A stretch of DNA of 64,000 nucleotides from Marinobacter guineae (lineage in GTDB: Bacteria > Pseudomonadota > Gammaproteobacteria > Pseudomonadales > Oleiphilaceae), in NCBI RefSeq assembly GCF_002744735.1, contig NZ_KZ319340.1:653030-717029 (forward strand), written 5' to 3'. Each line of letters starts with the position of its first letter. The stretch's first letter is position 1. The position numbers and the translations under genes are program-made. The notes under the pieces were generated by a model. The model searched no databases, had not been told where the DNA came from, and saw only the letters and a program-made list of their open reading frames with translations. Positions 44,949-55,401 of the stretch are shown in pieces.

Positions 44949-46250
44949 ATGGGCGACCACCCCCAACCCATGCGCGCCATTGCCGCCGGAGTTATGCTGG
45001 CAGTGGAGAACGGCCAGTCCCTGTCCCAGTGCCTGCCGCCAGCCTTGAATCGCCTGCCACCGAACGAACGCCCGGAACTTCAGGCCCTGTGTTATGGCAC
45101 CTGCCGCTGGTTCCACCGGCTTGATAGCGAGCTCAATGGCCGGCTGAAAAAACCGCTTCGCAAACCCGATCGCATTGTCCATCACCTGATGCTGGTCGCG
45201 CTCTTTCAGTTGCGTTTCAGCCAGCAGGCCACCTACGCCGTGCTGAACGAAACCGTGGAAGCCTGCCGGGCCCTCGACAAACCGCACCTGACCGGACTGG
45301 TTAATGGTGTACTGCGAGCCGCCGAGCGGGAAGGCGCGCCGGAACCGGCCACTGACGCTGCCCGCTTCAGCCACCCGGTATGGATGGTGGAGAAGCTCCG
45401 CCATAACTGGCCGGAAGACTGGCAACGGATTCTGGAGGCCAACAACGCCCAGGCGCCCATGACACTGCGGGTCAACGCTCTGCGCTTTAACCGGGACCAG
45501 TATCTGGGGCTGCTTCAAGAGGCCGGCATTGAGGCCGGCCCGACCCAGTTCGCGCCCCATGGCATTCAGCTGGCCAGCCCGGTTCCCGTGGAGCGCCTGC
45601 CCTGGTTTGCCGATGGTGCTGTCAGTGTCCAGGACGAAGCTGCGCAGCTTTGCACCACCCTGCTGGATCTGGCTCCGGGCCAACGGGTGCTGGATGCCTG
45701 TGCCGCGCCGGGAGGCAAAACCTGTGCAATCCTGGAGAGCTGCGCTGAACTGGCAGAGGTCGTTGCTATTGATGAATCCGCTGATCGTCTGCCCCGGGTA
45801 CAGGAAAACCTGGATCGCCTGGATCTGGTCGCAACCCTTAAGCAGGCGGATGCCGCCGCTATCGAGCAATGGTGGGATGGCGAAGTTTTCGACCGGATTC
45901 TTCTGGACGTGCCCTGCAGCGCCAGTGGCGTGATCCGCCGCCACCCGGACATCAAGTTACTGCGCCGGGAGTCCGACATTGTCCCACTGGCCGCTATCCA
46001 GCTTGGGCTACTGGACGCCATGTGGTCTATCCTGAAACCCGGTGGCCGGCTGGTGTATGCCACTTGCTCGGTGTTCCCCCAGGAAAACCACCGTATAATT
46101 CAGCGGTTCTGCAAACAGCAGACCGATGCCATCCTTGTTGAGCCCGACGCTCAATGGGGGCGTGATATGGGTGCCGGGCGGCAACTGCTCCCGGATCCGT
46201 TCAGCCATGACGGCTTCTTCTATGCCGTGCTGGAGAAACCCGAACCATGA
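44949..46250 (+). CDS. rsmB: 16S rRNA (cytosine-967-C5)-methyltransferase
   Basis: A 433-residue protein: N-terminal NusB-like RNA-binding domain (about 1-140, [31 protein letters not shown]), then the Rossmann methyltransferase with SAM site [16 protein letters not shown], the catalytic motifs [15 protein letters not shown] (PC) and [16 protein letters not shown] (TC). Modifies C967 of 16S rRNA. SD CAGGAG precedes ATG 44949, and the stop overlaps the trkA start by 4 bases. Confidence 0.96.
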   Translation: MGDHPQPMRAIAAGVMLAVENGQSLSQCLPPALNRLPPNERPELQALCYGTCRWFHRLDSELNGRLKKPLRKPDRIVHHLMLVALFQLRFSQQATYAVLNETVEACRALDKPHLTGLVNGVLRAAEREGAPEPATDAARFSHPVWMVEKLRHNWPEDWQRILEANNAQAPMTLRVNALRFNRDQYLGLLQEAGIEAGPTQFAPHGIQLASPVPVERLPWFADGAVSVQDEAAQLCTTLLDLAPGQRVLDACAAPGGKTCAILESCAELAEVVAIDESADRLPRVQENLDRLDLVATLKQADAAAIEQWWDGEVFDRILLDVPCSASGVIRRHPDIKLLRRESDIVPLAAIQLGLLDAMWSILKPGGRLVYATCSVFPQENHRIIQRFCKQQTDAILVEPDAQWGRDMGAGRQLLPDPFSHDGFFYAVLEKPEP

Positions 46251-47650
46251 AAATCCTGATTCTCGGTGCCGGCCAGGTGGGCGGCACACTCGCGGAAAAC
46301 CTCGCCAACGAAGCCAACGACATCACCATTATCGACAGCGATGGTGCCCGGTTGCGTGAGCTACAGGACCGACTCGACATCCGCACGGTCCAGGGCGAGG
46401 CGTCTTACCCGACAGCGTTGCGACAAGCCGGTGCCGAAGATGCCGACATGCTGATCGCCGTTACCAACAGCGATGAAACCAACATGGTGGCCTGCCAGGT
46501 CAGCAAGCTGCTTTACAAGACACCAACCACCATCTGCCGCGTGCGGGCCAGTGCCTACCTGGCAAAATCCGAGCTGTTTTACCAGCGCGATCAAACGAAA
46601 GATCTGGACAGCCTGCGTGGTTTTCCCATCGACGTTCTGATCAGCCCGGAACATCTGGTGACCAAGCACATTACCCGCTTGATCGAAAACCCCGGTGCAC
46701 TGCAGGTGCTGGAATTTTCGAAAGGCCTGACCCGACTGGTAGCCATCCGCGCCACCCGGGGTGGGCCACTGGTCGGCCATCAGCTGTCTTACCTTCGCAC
46801 CCACATGCCCAAGATCGATACCCGGGTGGCGGCAATCTTCCGGAAAGACCGGGCCATCATGCCCGAGGGTAACACCGTTATCGAGGATGGCGACGAGGTA
46901 TTCTTTATTGCAGCCGGCGATCATATAAAGTCGGTTATGAGCGAGCTGCAGCCCCTTGTGAAGCCCTATAAACGCATCTTCATCTGCGGTGGCGGCAACA
47001 TTGGTCAGCGGCTGGCCCACACGCTGGAAAACCGTTTCCAGGTGAAACTTCTGGAACGGAACCACGACCGCTGCGTGATGCTGTCAGAAAATCTTCGCAA
47101 AACCGTGGTACTTGAAGGAAACGCGGCCAACAAAGACATTCTGCTGGAAGAGAACATCGAGAATACCGACGTGTTCTGCGCAGTGACCAACGATGACGAA
47201 GCGAATATCATGGCCTCACTACTGGCCAAGCGATTGGGCGCCCGAAAGGTACTCACCCTGATCAACAACCCGGATTACGTGGACCTGATTCAGGGCGGCG
47301 ACATTGATGTCGCCATCTCTCCCCAGCAAACCACCATTGGCAGCCTTCTGACCCACGTTCGAAGGGGCGATGTGGTCAATGTTCACTCACTGCGAAGGGG
47401 CGCTGCCGAAGCCATTGAGGCCATCGCTCATGGCGATCACAGATCATCGAAAGTTGTCGGCAGACGCCTGGACGAAATCACCTTGCCGGAAGGTACGACC
47501 ATCGGTGCCATCGTGCGGCGCAACGAAGTACTGATTGCCCACGATCACCTCAGGATCCAGCCGGATGACCACGTAATTCTGTTCCTGGTGGACAAAACCC
47601 GGATACGGGAAGTGGAAAAACTGTTCCAGGTGGGACTCACCTTCTTCTGA
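46247..47650 (+). CDS. trkA: Trk potassium uptake regulatory protein TrkA
   Basis: A 467-residue peripheral membrane protein controlling the TrkH/TrkG K+ channel. It has two RCK units, each with an NAD-binding Rossmann fold ([19 protein letters not shown] at the N-terminus; [17 protein letters not shown] near residue 244) and a TrkA-C subdomain. Relevant to osmoadaptation. The symbol follows family and the def-fmt-rsmB-trkA order; the channel subunit is not in this window. Confidence 0.96.
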   Translation: MKILILGAGQVGGTLAENLANEANDITIIDSDGARLRELQDRLDIRTVQGEASYPTALRQAGAEDADMLIAVTNSDETNMVACQVSKLLYKTPTTICRVRASAYLAKSELFYQRDQTKDLDSLRGFPIDVLISPEHLVTKHITRLIENPGALQVLEFSKGLTRLVAIRATRGGPLVGHQLSYLRTHMPKIDTRVAAIFRKDRAIMPEGNTVIEDGDEVFFIAAGDHIKSVMSELQPLVKPYKRIFICGGGNIGQRLAHTLENRFQVKLLERNHDRCVMLSENLRKTVVLEGNAANKDILLEENIENTDVFCAVTNDDEANIMASLLAKRLGARKVLTLINNPDYVDLIQGGDIDVAISPQQTTIGSLLTHVRRGDVVNVHSLRRGAAEAIEAIAHGDHRSSKVVGRRLDEITLPEGTTIGAIVRRNEVLIAHDHLRIQPDDHVILFLVDKTRIREVEKLFQVGLTFF

Positions 47651-47652
47651 TT

Positions 47653-47681
47653 TAGAAATACACACCCAGCACGCGTATAAT
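47653..47681 (+). promoter_or_regulatory. Promoter of glyQS
   Basis: TATAAT at 47676-47681 with TAGAAA (47653-47658) 17 bases upstream. The roughly 65-base leader that follows contains a CCCCG/CGGGG hairpin, then the GTG start of glyQ. Confidence 0.55.
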
Positions 47682-47751
47682 GCGCCTTTTTTCGGAGTGC
47701 CCCGAAGGACAACCGGGGTGCCACACACAGACTGATCAGCAGGCAACCGTC

Positions 47752-48777
47752 GTGACAGACAAGGCAACAGCACAGACAACTCCGGACATCAGGACCTTCC
47801 AGGGCCTGATCCTGGCACTGCAGAATTTCTGGGCGCAGCATGGCTGCGTGGTCCTCCAGCCACTGGATATGGAAGTGGGCGCTGGTACCTTCCACCCAGC
47901 GACCTTCCTGCGGGCCATCGGACCGGAAACCTGGAATGCCGCCTACGTTCAACCAAGCCGCCGGCCAACCGACGGCCGCTACGGAGAGAACCCCAACCGC
48001 CTGCAGCATTACTACCAGTTCCAGGTGGTCCTCAAGCCGTCCCCGGACAACATCCAGGAACTCTACCTGGATTCCCTGAAGGCCCTGGGTCTTGACCCGC
48101 TGGTGCACGACATCCGGTTTGTGGAAGACAACTGGGAATCGCCGACACTCGGCGCCTGGGGTCTGGGCTGGGAAATCTGGCTTAACGGCATGGAAGTCAC
48201 CCAGTTTACCTACTTCCAGCAAGTGGGCGGCCTGGAATGCTTCCCGGTCACCGGCGAGCTCACCTACGGGCTTGAGCGGATCGCCATGTACCTGCAGGGC
48301 GTCGACAGCGTTTACGATCTGGTCTGGACTGAAGGCCCTGATGGTGTGGTCACCTACGGTGACGTGTTCCACCAGCAGGAAGTGGAGATGTCCACCTACA
48401 ACTTTGAACACGCCGATACCGAGTTCCTGTTCCACAGCTTTGATGTCCATGAGCGGGAAAGTGCCCGCCTGATCGAAGCCGGCCTGGCACTACCAGCCTA
48501 TGAACAGGTTCTGAAAGCCTCCCATACCTTCAACCTGCTGGACGCCCGCCACGCCATCTCCGTGACTGAGCGCCAGCGCTTTATCCTGCGGGTACGTACC
48601 CTGGCCCGTTCAGTCGCCCAGGCCTACTTCGACAGCCGCCGGGCTCTGAACTTCCCGCTGGCGCCCGAGGCTCTGCGCAAGGAAGTTATGGCCGCCGCCG
48701 AGGCAGCCGATGACAAGGCCAGGAGTAAAAAGGGCAAGAAAGCCAAGAAGGCACCGCAGGAACAGGGGAACGCATAA
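47752..48777 (+). CDS. glyQ: Glycine-tRNA ligase alpha subunit
   Basis: Catalytic subunit of the bacterial (alpha-beta)2 glycyl-tRNA synthetase; class II motifs include [38 protein letters not shown] (motif 2), [18 protein letters not shown] and [13 protein letters not shown] (motif 3). About 341 residues, longer than usual because of a Lys-rich tail ([17 protein letters not shown]). The open frame begins at 47680, inside the promoter, so I take GTG 47752 ([12 protein letters not shown]) as start. glyS follows after 2 bases. Confidence 0.96.
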   Translation: MTDKATAQTTPDIRTFQGLILALQNFWAQHGCVVLQPLDMEVGAGTFHPATFLRAIGPETWNAAYVQPSRRPTDGRYGENPNRLQHYYQFQVVLKPSPDNIQELYLDSLKALGLDPLVHDIRFVEDNWESPTLGAWGLGWEIWLNGMEVTQFTYFQQVGGLECFPVTGELTYGLERIAMYLQGVDSVYDLVWTEGPDGVVTYGDVFHQQEVEMSTYNFEHADTEFLFHSFDVHERESARLIEAGLALPAYEQVLKASHTFNLLDARHAISVTERQRFILRVRTLARSVAQAYFDSRRALNFPLAPEALRKEVMAAAEAADDKARSKKGKKAKKAPQEQGNA

Positions 48778-48779
48778 TC

Positions 48780-50861
48780 ATGGCAACACAGGATTTTCTG
48801 GTCGAACTGGGCACCGAAGAGCTGCCCCCCAAGGCCCTCAAGACACTGTCTGACGCTTTCAGCCAGGGCATTGCCCGGGGCCTGGAAGAGGCCGGTATCA
48901 AATTCGGCGAGGTCGAGTCCTTCGCCGCACCACGCCGCCTGGCGGTTCGCATCCGGAGCCTGTCCGATGCCCAGCCGGACAAGTCCGTTGAAAAACGCGG
49001 CCCCGCAGTCAAGGCCGCCTTCGACGACGCCGGCAACCCGACCCGGGCGCTGACCGGCTTTGCCACCTCCCTGGGTGTGACTCCCGATCAGCTCGACACC
49101 CTCGAGACCGACAAGGGTGCCTGGGTGGTTTACCGCACCGTGGAGCAGGGCAAGCCCACCGTGGAACTGATGCCGGAACTGGTGGAACAGTCCCTGGCCG
49201 GCCTGCCCATTCCCAAACGCATGCGCTGGGGCGCCCACCGGACCGAATTTGTGCGCCCGGTACACTGGGTGGTGATGCTGTTCGGCAACAAGGTGATTGA
49301 TACGCCAATCATGGGCCTGACGCCGGGCAACAAGACCCGTGGCCATCGTTTCCATTGCCCGAAATCCCTGATTGTGCCGACCCCCGGTGATTACGAAGTG
49401 GTGCTTAAACAGGAAGGCTATGTGATTGCCGATTTCGCCGAGCGCCGGGAACAGATTCGCGCTGGCGTAACTGAACTCGCCGAGAAGGAAGCCGGCGGCA
49501 AGGCCGTGATTGATGAAGATTTGCTGGACGAAGTGACAGCCCTGAACGAGTGGCCCGTACCCCTGATGGGCCGATTCGAGGAGCGTTTCCTGGAAGTGCC
49601 CGCGGAAGCCCTGATTTCCTCCATGAAGGAACACCAGAAGTACTTCCACGTGGTGGCCGCCGATGGCGAAATGCTGCCCCTGTTCATTACCGTCGCCAAC
49701 ATCCAGAGCAAGGACCCCGCGCAGGTGGTCTCCGGCAACGAAAAGGTGATCCGGCCCCGCCTGTCCGACGCTGCTTTCTTCTACGAAACCGACCGGAAGA
49801 CGAAGCTCGAGGACCGTGTTGACGCCCTCAAGCCCATCGTGTTCCAGGAAAAACTCGGCAGCATCTACGACAAGTCCGTGCGCGTCGCTGCCCTGGCCCG
49901 GAAAATTGCCGACGCCATCGGCAGTGACCCGGCCCTGGCCGAGCGCGCCGCCATGCTGGCAAAGACCGATCTGGTCACCGAGATGGTACTGGAGTTCACC
50001 GATCTCCAGGGCATCATGGGCCAGTACTACGCAGCCAACGATGGTGAGCCGGAAGATGTGGCCAGGGCGCTGAACGAACAGTACATGCCGCGCTTCGCCG
50101 GGGATGACCTGCCCACTAGCCTGACCGGCTGTGCCATTGCCATAGCCGACCGCCTGGACTCCCTGGTCGGCCTGTTCGGCATCAACCAGCCCCCGTCCGG
50201 CACCCGTGACCCGTTCGCCCTGCGCCGGGCCTCCCTCGGGGTTTTGCGCATCATTATCGAACGGCAGCTGCCGCTGGATCTGCAAACCTGCTGCGAGTGG
50301 GCGGAAGCAAACTTCACGGTGCTGACCGAGAAGAACACCGCCACCACCGTAGTGGATTATATGCTGGAGCGTTTCCGGGCCCATTACGACGAGCAGGGAA
50401 TCGGTGCCGAGGTTTACCTCGCGGTACACGCCCGCCGGCCGACCCGCCCGCTGGATTTCGACCGCCGGGTGAAAGCCGTGGAGGCCTTCCGTCAGCTGCC
50501 AGAGGCGCAAGCCCTGGCTGGTGCCAACAAGCGGGTCTCCAACATCCTGACCAAACAGGGGGGCGACAGTATCGGCGAAACCGTAGATGCCAGCCTGCTC
50601 CAGGACAGTGCTGAAAAAGACCTGGCGGAACAGGTAAACCAGCAAGCGGACAAGGTGCTGCCACTGTTCGAGAAAGGCGAATATGCCAGCGCTCTCACCT
50701 CCCTGGCCAGCCTGCGGGAACCGGTGGATAGTTTCTTCGATGAAGTGATGGTGATGGCCGACGACGACGCCATCCGGAACAATCGCCTGGCGCTGCTGAA
50801 CCGGCTGCGCAATCTGTTCCTGCGCGTTGCGGATATCTCGCTGTTGCCCACCGCTGGCTAA
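48780..50861 (+). CDS. glyS: Glycine-tRNA ligase beta subunit
   Basis: A 693-residue tRNA-binding subunit of the heterotetrameric GlyRS, normal length. Characteristic parts are FLVELGTEELPPKAL at the N-terminus, RWGAHRTEFVRPVHWVVML, FYETDRKTKLEDRV, and the C-terminal DALR-like anticodon domain (FDEVMVMADDDAIRNNRLALL). A long antisense open frame across this gene is a codon-bias artefact. Confidence 0.97.
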   Translation: MATQDFLVELGTEELPPKALKTLSDAFSQGIARGLEEAGIKFGEVESFAAPRRLAVRIRSLSDAQPDKSVEKRGPAVKAAFDDAGNPTRALTGFATSLGVTPDQLDTLETDKGAWVVYRTVEQGKPTVELMPELVEQSLAGLPIPKRMRWGAHRTEFVRPVHWVVMLFGNKVIDTPIMGLTPGNKTRGHRFHCPKSLIVPTPGDYEVVLKQEGYVIADFAERREQIRAGVTELAEKEAGGKAVIDEDLLDEVTALNEWPVPLMGRFEERFLEVPAEALISSMKEHQKYFHVVAADGEMLPLFITVANIQSKDPAQVVSGNEKVIRPRLSDAAFFYETDRKTKLEDRVDALKPIVFQEKLGSIYDKSVRVAALARKIADAIGSDPALAERAAMLAKTDLVTEMVLEFTDLQGIMGQYYAANDGEPEDVARALNEQYMPRFAGDDLPTSLTGCAIAIADRLDSLVGLFGINQPPSGTRDPFALRRASLGVLRIIIERQLPLDLQTCCEWAEANFTVLTEKNTATTVVDYMLERFRAHYDEQGIGAEVYLAVHARRPTRPLDFDRRVKAVEAFRQLPEAQALAGANKRVSNILTKQGGDSIGETVDASLLQDSAEKDLAEQVNQQADKVLPLFEKGEYASALTSLASLREPVDSFFDEVMVMADDDAIRNNRLALLNRLRNLFLRVADISLLPTAG

Positions 50862-50863
50862 CG

Positions 50864-51421
50864 ATGCTGATTATCCTCGACCGGGACGGGGTCATTAACG
50901 AGTACGATGGCAACTACATCTGCTCAGCGGATGAATGGCACCCCATTCCCGGCAGCGTTGAAGCGGTGGCCCGGCTCTGTAACGCCGGCCACCGCATCGC
51001 CATCGCCACCAACCAGTCCGGCATCGCCCGAGGCTATTTCGGCTTCGATGAACTGGACGCCATGCATGAAAAGCTGGAGCGCCTGGTGGAAGCCCAGGGC
51101 GGCTGCATCGACTTCATCGCGTATTGCCCCCACCACCCCAACGATCAGTGCCACTGCCGAAAACCGCTAACGGGGCTACTGGAACAGATCCGCCAGCATT
51201 TTCACCTGGACACCCTCAAAGGCGCGATCATGGTGGGAGACAGCCGCAAGGATCTGGAAGCCGGCCACGCCGCAGGATGCCAACCGGTATTGGTGAGAAC
51301 CGGCAACGGCCAGGACACCGAACGCCATCTGGACGCCAGGCCGATACCCGGCGTCGAGGTAACCATCTACGACAACCTCAGCAAGTTTGCAGATGCGCTT
51401 TTATCCGCCGAGGGCTGGTAA
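50864..51421 (+). CDS. gmhB: D-glycero-beta-D-manno-heptose-1,7-bisphosphate 7-phosphatase
   Basis: HAD-superfamily phosphatase of ADP-heptose synthesis for LPS inner core. 185 residues: nucleophile motif [19 protein letters not shown], the zinc-type cysteines and histidines in [14 protein letters not shown], and motif [18 protein letters not shown]. It follows glyS after 2 bases as in pseudomonads, where plsC and gyrB come next; here a tRNA gene follows instead. Confidence 0.94.
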   Translation: MLIILDRDGVINEYDGNYICSADEWHPIPGSVEAVARLCNAGHRIAIATNQSGIARGYFGFDELDAMHEKLERLVEAQGGCIDFIAYCPHHPNDQCHCRKPLTGLLEQIRQHFHLDTLKGAIMVGDSRKDLEAGHAAGCQPVLVRTGNGQDTERHLDARPIPGVEVTIYDNLSKFADALLSAEGW

Positions 51422-51437
51422 AACCAAAGCGAATCCG

Positions 51438-51443
51438 TATAAT
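51438..51443 (+). promoter_or_regulatory. -10 element of the tRNA-Pro promoter
   Basis: TATAAT lies 14 bases before the mature tRNA start, inside the stretch just after the gmhB stop; the -35 region (around 51415) is poor. Confidence 0.5.
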
Positions 51444-51456
51444 ACCGGCCGTTGAT

Positions 51457-51533
<77 letters not shown>

Positions 51534-51547
51534 GATTTCAACGACTT

Positions 51548-51577
51548 AGGGCGCATCTTCGGGTGGGCCCTTTTTCG
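51548..51577 (+). terminator. Terminator of tRNA-Pro
   Basis: AGGGC and GCCCT form the base of a hairpin with an internal CTTCGGG turn, followed by TTTTTC. Confidence 0.65.
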
Positions 51578-51636
51578 TTTCCGGCTGGGTACAGATTGGG
51601 TACATAAACCCAACACGGCCCCTCATCCACATCGAT

Positions 51637-52054
51637 TCACTCAACGTCATCCTGAAATGCAGTATCTCTGCACTCGAACGCTTTCGCTTCCGTCACCTCT
51701 ATTTTTATCACGCAGATGAGCCGCAACCTATAACCCAGCTCTTTTGCGCTCTTGAACCTACCTCGTAGAGCCTCGCAATGGACAATAGTCACTCGCCGAT
51801 CATTTTGATCAGCCACCAAAACCTTGAAGTGGTCCCAGCTCCGGGTTCCCAGAAACCTTGTCCCACCGTTCGTATTTGGTTGCGACCATTTCAGCAATGC
51901 GGGTCACCTGATCACTGTCCATTCGTGACGGAAACTTGTACTGCGCATAAGCTAATTCTCCCAAGAAGGTGTAAGCAAAAAGGAGTTCATTAGCATCTGT
52001 GAGAACGGATGACGGATCGTAGATATCGACCCAATAATTACTGTTCTCACGCAT
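51637..52054 (-). pseudogene. Hypothetical gene split by a frameshift
   Basis: Two overlapping minus-strand frames look like halves of one protein. The 5' part (52054 to 51809, starting MRENSNYWVDIYDPSSVLTD) runs out at ELGPLQGFGG; the next frame (51897 to 51637) continues with SWDHFKVLVADQNDRRVTI and ends at QDDVE. Joining them by a one-base shift around 51830-51870 gives a plausible protein of about 138 residues with no recognised domain. It could be a real frameshift, a sequencing error, or two unrelated small ORFs. Base composition is less GC-rich than the surroundings. Confidence 0.45.
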
Positions 52055-52197
52055 CGACGTTGGGAAATGGTTACAGATACCTGGTCGCCCCTGATAAAAG
52101 ATGCGCTACACACATCAAGTTGTCATGATGTAAAATAAATTCATCATTTCATCAAACACATACATGCCATGGACTCGGCATACGCTGAGGTAAAGTT

Positions 52198-53865
52198 ATG
52201 CCGATTTCAATCCGCAGCAGGTTGCTGTTGCTCGCTCTGCTGCCTGTTTTGTCTTTGGGGGTCATCCTATATTTCACCTTTGGATATCAGACCCGCAATC
52301 TTGTTGATAAGCAGATGGAATCGGTTGGCGCAGATGTCACTGAACTGAAGCGCAGCGAGCTGAAACAGCTGATGGAAATGACATACAGCTCCATTGCTCA
52401 CATTTACGAAAACGGTGGCGACCTGGAAGATGCCCTGCCAATCCTGAAAGATCTGAAATACGGTGAAAGCGGCTACATCTTTGGCTACACAGAGACCGGA
52501 GATCGCGTTGTACTTGGCCAATCCGACAAAGGATTTGGCGAGAACTTCTGGGATTTACAGGACCAAAAGGGGAATTACCTGGTCCGGGGGATTGTAAAAA
52601 GCGCGGTGAACGGTGATGGGTACTACACCTATTGGTTCCCCAAGCCTGGTGAATCCGAGGCGTCACCTAAGTCCTCATACAGCATTCACCTTGAAAAGTG
52701 GGATGTAGTGCTTGGGACGGGTTTTTATTTTGATGACGTTAACGCTGTCCTTGGCGTACTAGCAGAAGCCGGCGAATCCGAGCTCAAAAGCTCACAAATC
52801 ATTTTTATGTCCATAGCCATTATTGCAGTGATCGGCTCGGTGCTGGTGGGCATTTTAATTAGCCGGACGATCAGCTCACCGATTGCGACAATCTCCAAGT
52901 CTGTTGCGGACCTCTCTGAAGGTGATGCTGACCTGACGGCTCGGATAAAAGTTAACGATAAATTCGAGCTGGGTCAGCTTGCCGATAATTTCAATCGGTT
53001 CCTTGGACTGCTTGGGGGCCTGATAACGGACGTTAAGGCCAACGCGGAGCGGGCCCATGAGAATTCGGAAAGCATCGTTGGCCATGCAGGTAAAATGGCC
53101 GATCTGGTGAATGAACAAGATGCAGAAACGGACCAGGTGGCTACGGCCGTCACCGAAATGACGTCCGCTGCTAACGAAATTTCCTCAAATGCTTCAACTG
53201 CCGCGTCCGCAGCTACAGATGCAGAAAAAGAAACCGCCACTGCGAAACAGACGGTTTCTGACGCTGCAGCTGAAATGAACGCGCTGGCTAATGACATTTC
53301 CGCTGCGGCTTATGAGGTTGAAGAGTTGGGTCAGGGGGTCGGAAGCATCAACAAGGTTGTAGAAGTAATCAACAGTGTTGCAGAACAGACAAATCTACTA
53401 GCCCTGAACGCAGCTATCGAAGCTGCCAGAGCAGGGGAGCATGGCCGTGGGTTTGCGGTGGTTGCCGATGAGGTCAGAGGCCTCGCCCAGAAAACTCAGA
53501 GGAGCACGGACGAAATCGCCGAGATGATCGCTTCTCTTGATAAAAAGGCGAGGTCTGCAGTTGATTCTATCCGGCAATCAAACGACCGCAGTAGCAAGGC
53601 TTTAACGAAAAATACCGAGGTAGTGGATGCCATCAACCGTATTGTCAGTTCGATTGGTGAAATAACCCAAATGAACGAGCAGATTGCTTCAGCTTCGGAA
53701 GAGCAGACCAGTGTTTGTGAGGACATTACAGAACGGCTGGTAACCATTGCAGACAAATCAAAAGAAACCAGTGAGAAGGGCAGAGAAACAGCTGTCTCGG
53801 CGGATACTCTGCTCGACAACTCAAAATCATTGTCGGGACTGGTAAGCCGATTCCGGACCTCCTGA
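52198..53865 (+). CDS. Methyl-accepting chemotaxis protein with single-Cache sensor
   Basis: A 555-residue chemoreceptor: helix about 8-28, periplasmic sCache_2-like sensor about 30-190 ([38 protein letters not shown]), helix about 198-222, HAMP ([20 protein letters not shown]), then the signalling coiled coil with the hairpin tip [19 protein letters not shown]. No C-terminal CheR pentapeptide is seen. The ligand is unknown; sCache_2 receptors often bind small organic acids. SD TGAGG precedes ATG 52198. It stands alone between a broken gene and an insertion-sequence relic. Confidence 0.93.
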   Translation: MPISIRSRLLLLALLPVLSLGVILYFTFGYQTRNLVDKQMESVGADVTELKRSELKQLMEMTYSSIAHIYENGGDLEDALPILKDLKYGESGYIFGYTETGDRVVLGQSDKGFGENFWDLQDQKGNYLVRGIVKSAVNGDGYYTYWFPKPGESEASPKSSYSIHLEKWDVVLGTGFYFDDVNAVLGVLAEAGESELKSSQIIFMSIAIIAVIGSVLVGILISRTISSPIATISKSVADLSEGDADLTARIKVNDKFELGQLADNFNRFLGLLGGLITDVKANAERAHENSESIVGHAGKMADLVNEQDAETDQVATAVTEMTSAANEISSNASTAASAATDAEKETATAKQTVSDAAAEMNALANDISAAAYEVEELGQGVGSINKVVEVINSVAEQTNLLALNAAIEAARAGEHGRGFAVVADEVRGLAQKTQRSTDEIAEMIASLDKKARSAVDSIRQSNDRSSKALTKNTEVVDAINRIVSSIGEITQMNEQIASASEEQTSVCEDITERLVTIADKSKETSEKGRETAVSADTLLDNSKSLSGLVSRFRTS

Positions 53866-54317
53866 AACCGCCAGCTATCGCTTTTTATCGCTCAATCAGC
53901 CCTTCAGGTAGCCCGGCAGAATAATTCTCTGCTGGGCTCGTGATGAGCCCACATATAGTGCTAAGGAGACTCTGAATAAGTCTCGAAATCAGTGATAATA
54001 CGGTCATCGCCAATCGCATAAGATTCGTTGCCGCCATGGATCAGATCACTTTCTCCGAAGCCGAGTACCGGACGATTGATTAGATAGTCTCAATAGAAAA
54101 TAAGCGCACCACTTTCCCGCTTGGTTATTCCCCTTATCTCAAAAGCTTCTGCTCAGCTGCAAACCAGCCTGTTAAAAGACTGCCAATTCACCCTCAAACC
54201 TCTGTCTCGCCCAACTTTATTGAGAGAGTCCAACGTCGGGTGGAATTCCAACTACCATGACGGGTGAGTTCTGAGTTTTCGGGGGTAGCCACCTCACCAC
54301 GCAACGAGAAGGAACGC
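53866..54317. other. Gene-poor region with IS relic
   Basis: About 450 bases without an intact gene, less GC-rich than the surroundings. It includes the insertion-sequence remnant described separately (53963-54083), stop codons in all frames, and the promoter region for the DUF1656-HlyD-FUSC operon near its right end. Confidence 0.6.
53963..54083 (+). mobile_element. 5' relic of an IS5-family insertion sequence
   Basis: ATG 54036 opens a frame reading MDQITFSEAEYRTID and a stop at 54081-54083. MDQITFSEAEY is the conserved start of IS5-group (IS1481/IS5-type) transposases, which normally run over 300 residues. Upstream, AAGGAGACTCTGAATAAGTC (53963-53982) has the form of the left terminal repeat. 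After about 11 codons similarity stops, so everything downstream, including the right end, has been deleted. Confidence 0.6.
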
Positions 54318-54518
54318 ATGCTTCACGAACTGAGCTTTGGCGGAATGCTTTTCAGTCCATTGTTGGTGCTGGTGCCGATGGCGTTTATCTTGAGCGCGGT
54401 CACCCGGCTGGCGTTGCACCGCCTGGACCTTCGCAGATACATCTGGAAGCAGGCATGGTTCGATGTCGCATCGTTTGTGTGCTATCTGGCAATGATTGTT
54501 TATCTGTTTGGAAACTAG
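54318..54518 (+). CDS. DUF1656 small membrane protein
   Basis: A 66-residue protein with two hydrophobic helices (GGMLFSPLLVLVPMAFILSAV and VASFVCYLAMIVYLFG) joined by RLALHRLDLRRYIWKQAWF. This is the AaeX-like DUF1656 subunit that precedes HlyD and FUSC genes in aromatic-acid efflux operons. ATG 54318 follows GAGAAGGAACGC; the open frame back to 54264 is not supported. The HlyD gene starts 9 bases later. Confidence 0.85.
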   Translation: MLHELSFGGMLFSPLLVLVPMAFILSAVTRLALHRLDLRRYIWKQAWFDVASFVCYLAMIVYLFGN

Positions 54519-54527
54519 GAAAGACCG

Positions 54528-55388
54528 ATGGGAAAGCTATTGCGTGTTGGTGTTACGTTGCTGGTGGTTGCGCTAGCGGTTGTTGCCGGCAGCTGGGTCT
54601 GGAACCATTACTTGTATTCGCCCTGGACCCGCGACGGAAGGATACGTGCCGATGTCATCACGATTGCGCCAGATGTTTCAGGCTGGGTCACGCAAGTGAG
54701 CGTGAAGAACAATCAGGCTGTAAACCAGGGCGATCCGCTCTTTACTATTGACGACACGCGCTATCAGGCGGTGTTTGCACAAGCCAGAGCAAAAGTCACA
54801 GAGAAACACAGTGCTCTGGAGCTGGCCAGGCATAGGTATCAGAGTCGACAGGGGGTCTCTGATCCCCAAACCATCACCAAGGAAGACCTGGAAACCTACC
54901 GCATTAATGTGGAGTCAGCAAAAGCCAGTTACCAACTTGCCCTGGCGGAACTGGAGTCGGCGCGTATTGATCTGGGGCGCACACAGGTGGTGGCGCCGGC
55001 AGACGGCACCATCAACAACCTCCATTTGCGGCAGGGCAATTACGTCAACAAAGGGGAGGCGGTGTTGTCTGAGGTGAAAACCGATTCGTTTTATGTCACC
55101 GGGTACTTTGAAGAAACCAAACTGCAGTTGGTGCAGGTGGGGCAGACCGCTCGGATGACACTGATGGGTGGCGACCGGAAGTTGACTGGGACGGTCGTCA
55201 GCATTGCTCCGGGGATTGCCGATACCAATACCAGCAGCAACCCGCAGATGCTGCCACAGGTGCAGCAGGCATTTAACTGGGTGCGGCTGGCCCAGCGAAT
55301 TCCGGTGGATATTGCACTGGACCCGGTGCCGGAGGGTATACATCTGAGTGCCGGGATGACGGTTTCGATTGATCTGGACTCCGAGTAG
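54528..55388 (+). CDS. HlyD-family periplasmic adaptor (AaeA-like)
   Basis: A 286-residue membrane-fusion protein: one N-terminal helix (about 4-24), then the lipoyl/barrel domain WTRDGRIRADVITIAPDVSG, a coiled-coil hairpin (about 85-150) and the second lipoyl half VVAPADGTINNLHLRQGNYV. It bridges the FUSC pump to an outer-membrane channel. Shares the operon with the DUF1656 and FUSC genes; no outer-membrane factor gene is adjacent. Confidence 0.9.
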   Translation: MGKLLRVGVTLLVVALAVVAGSWVWNHYLYSPWTRDGRIRADVITIAPDVSGWVTQVSVKNNQAVNQGDPLFTIDDTRYQAVFAQARAKVTEKHSALELARHRYQSRQGVSDPQTITKEDLETYRINVESAKASYQLALAELESARIDLGRTQVVAPADGTINNLHLRQGNYVNKGEAVLSEVKTDSFYVTGYFEETKLQLVQVGQTARMTLMGGDRKLTGTVVSIAPGIADTNTSSNPQMLPQVQQAFNWVRLAQRIPVDIALDPVPEGIHLSAGMTVSIDLDSE

Positions 55389-55401
55389 CTGGCCGGCGCC
55401 T

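Noticed and set aside
44922..45944. 340-codon minus-strand ORF opposite rsmB
   Set aside because: Shadow frame; rsmB has its full SAM and Cys motifs.
48624..50645. 673-codon antisense ORF across glyS
   Set aside because: glyS on the plus strand is unmistakable and of full length. GC-rich codon use leaves the opposite frame open; the antisense product has no start context or family pattern.
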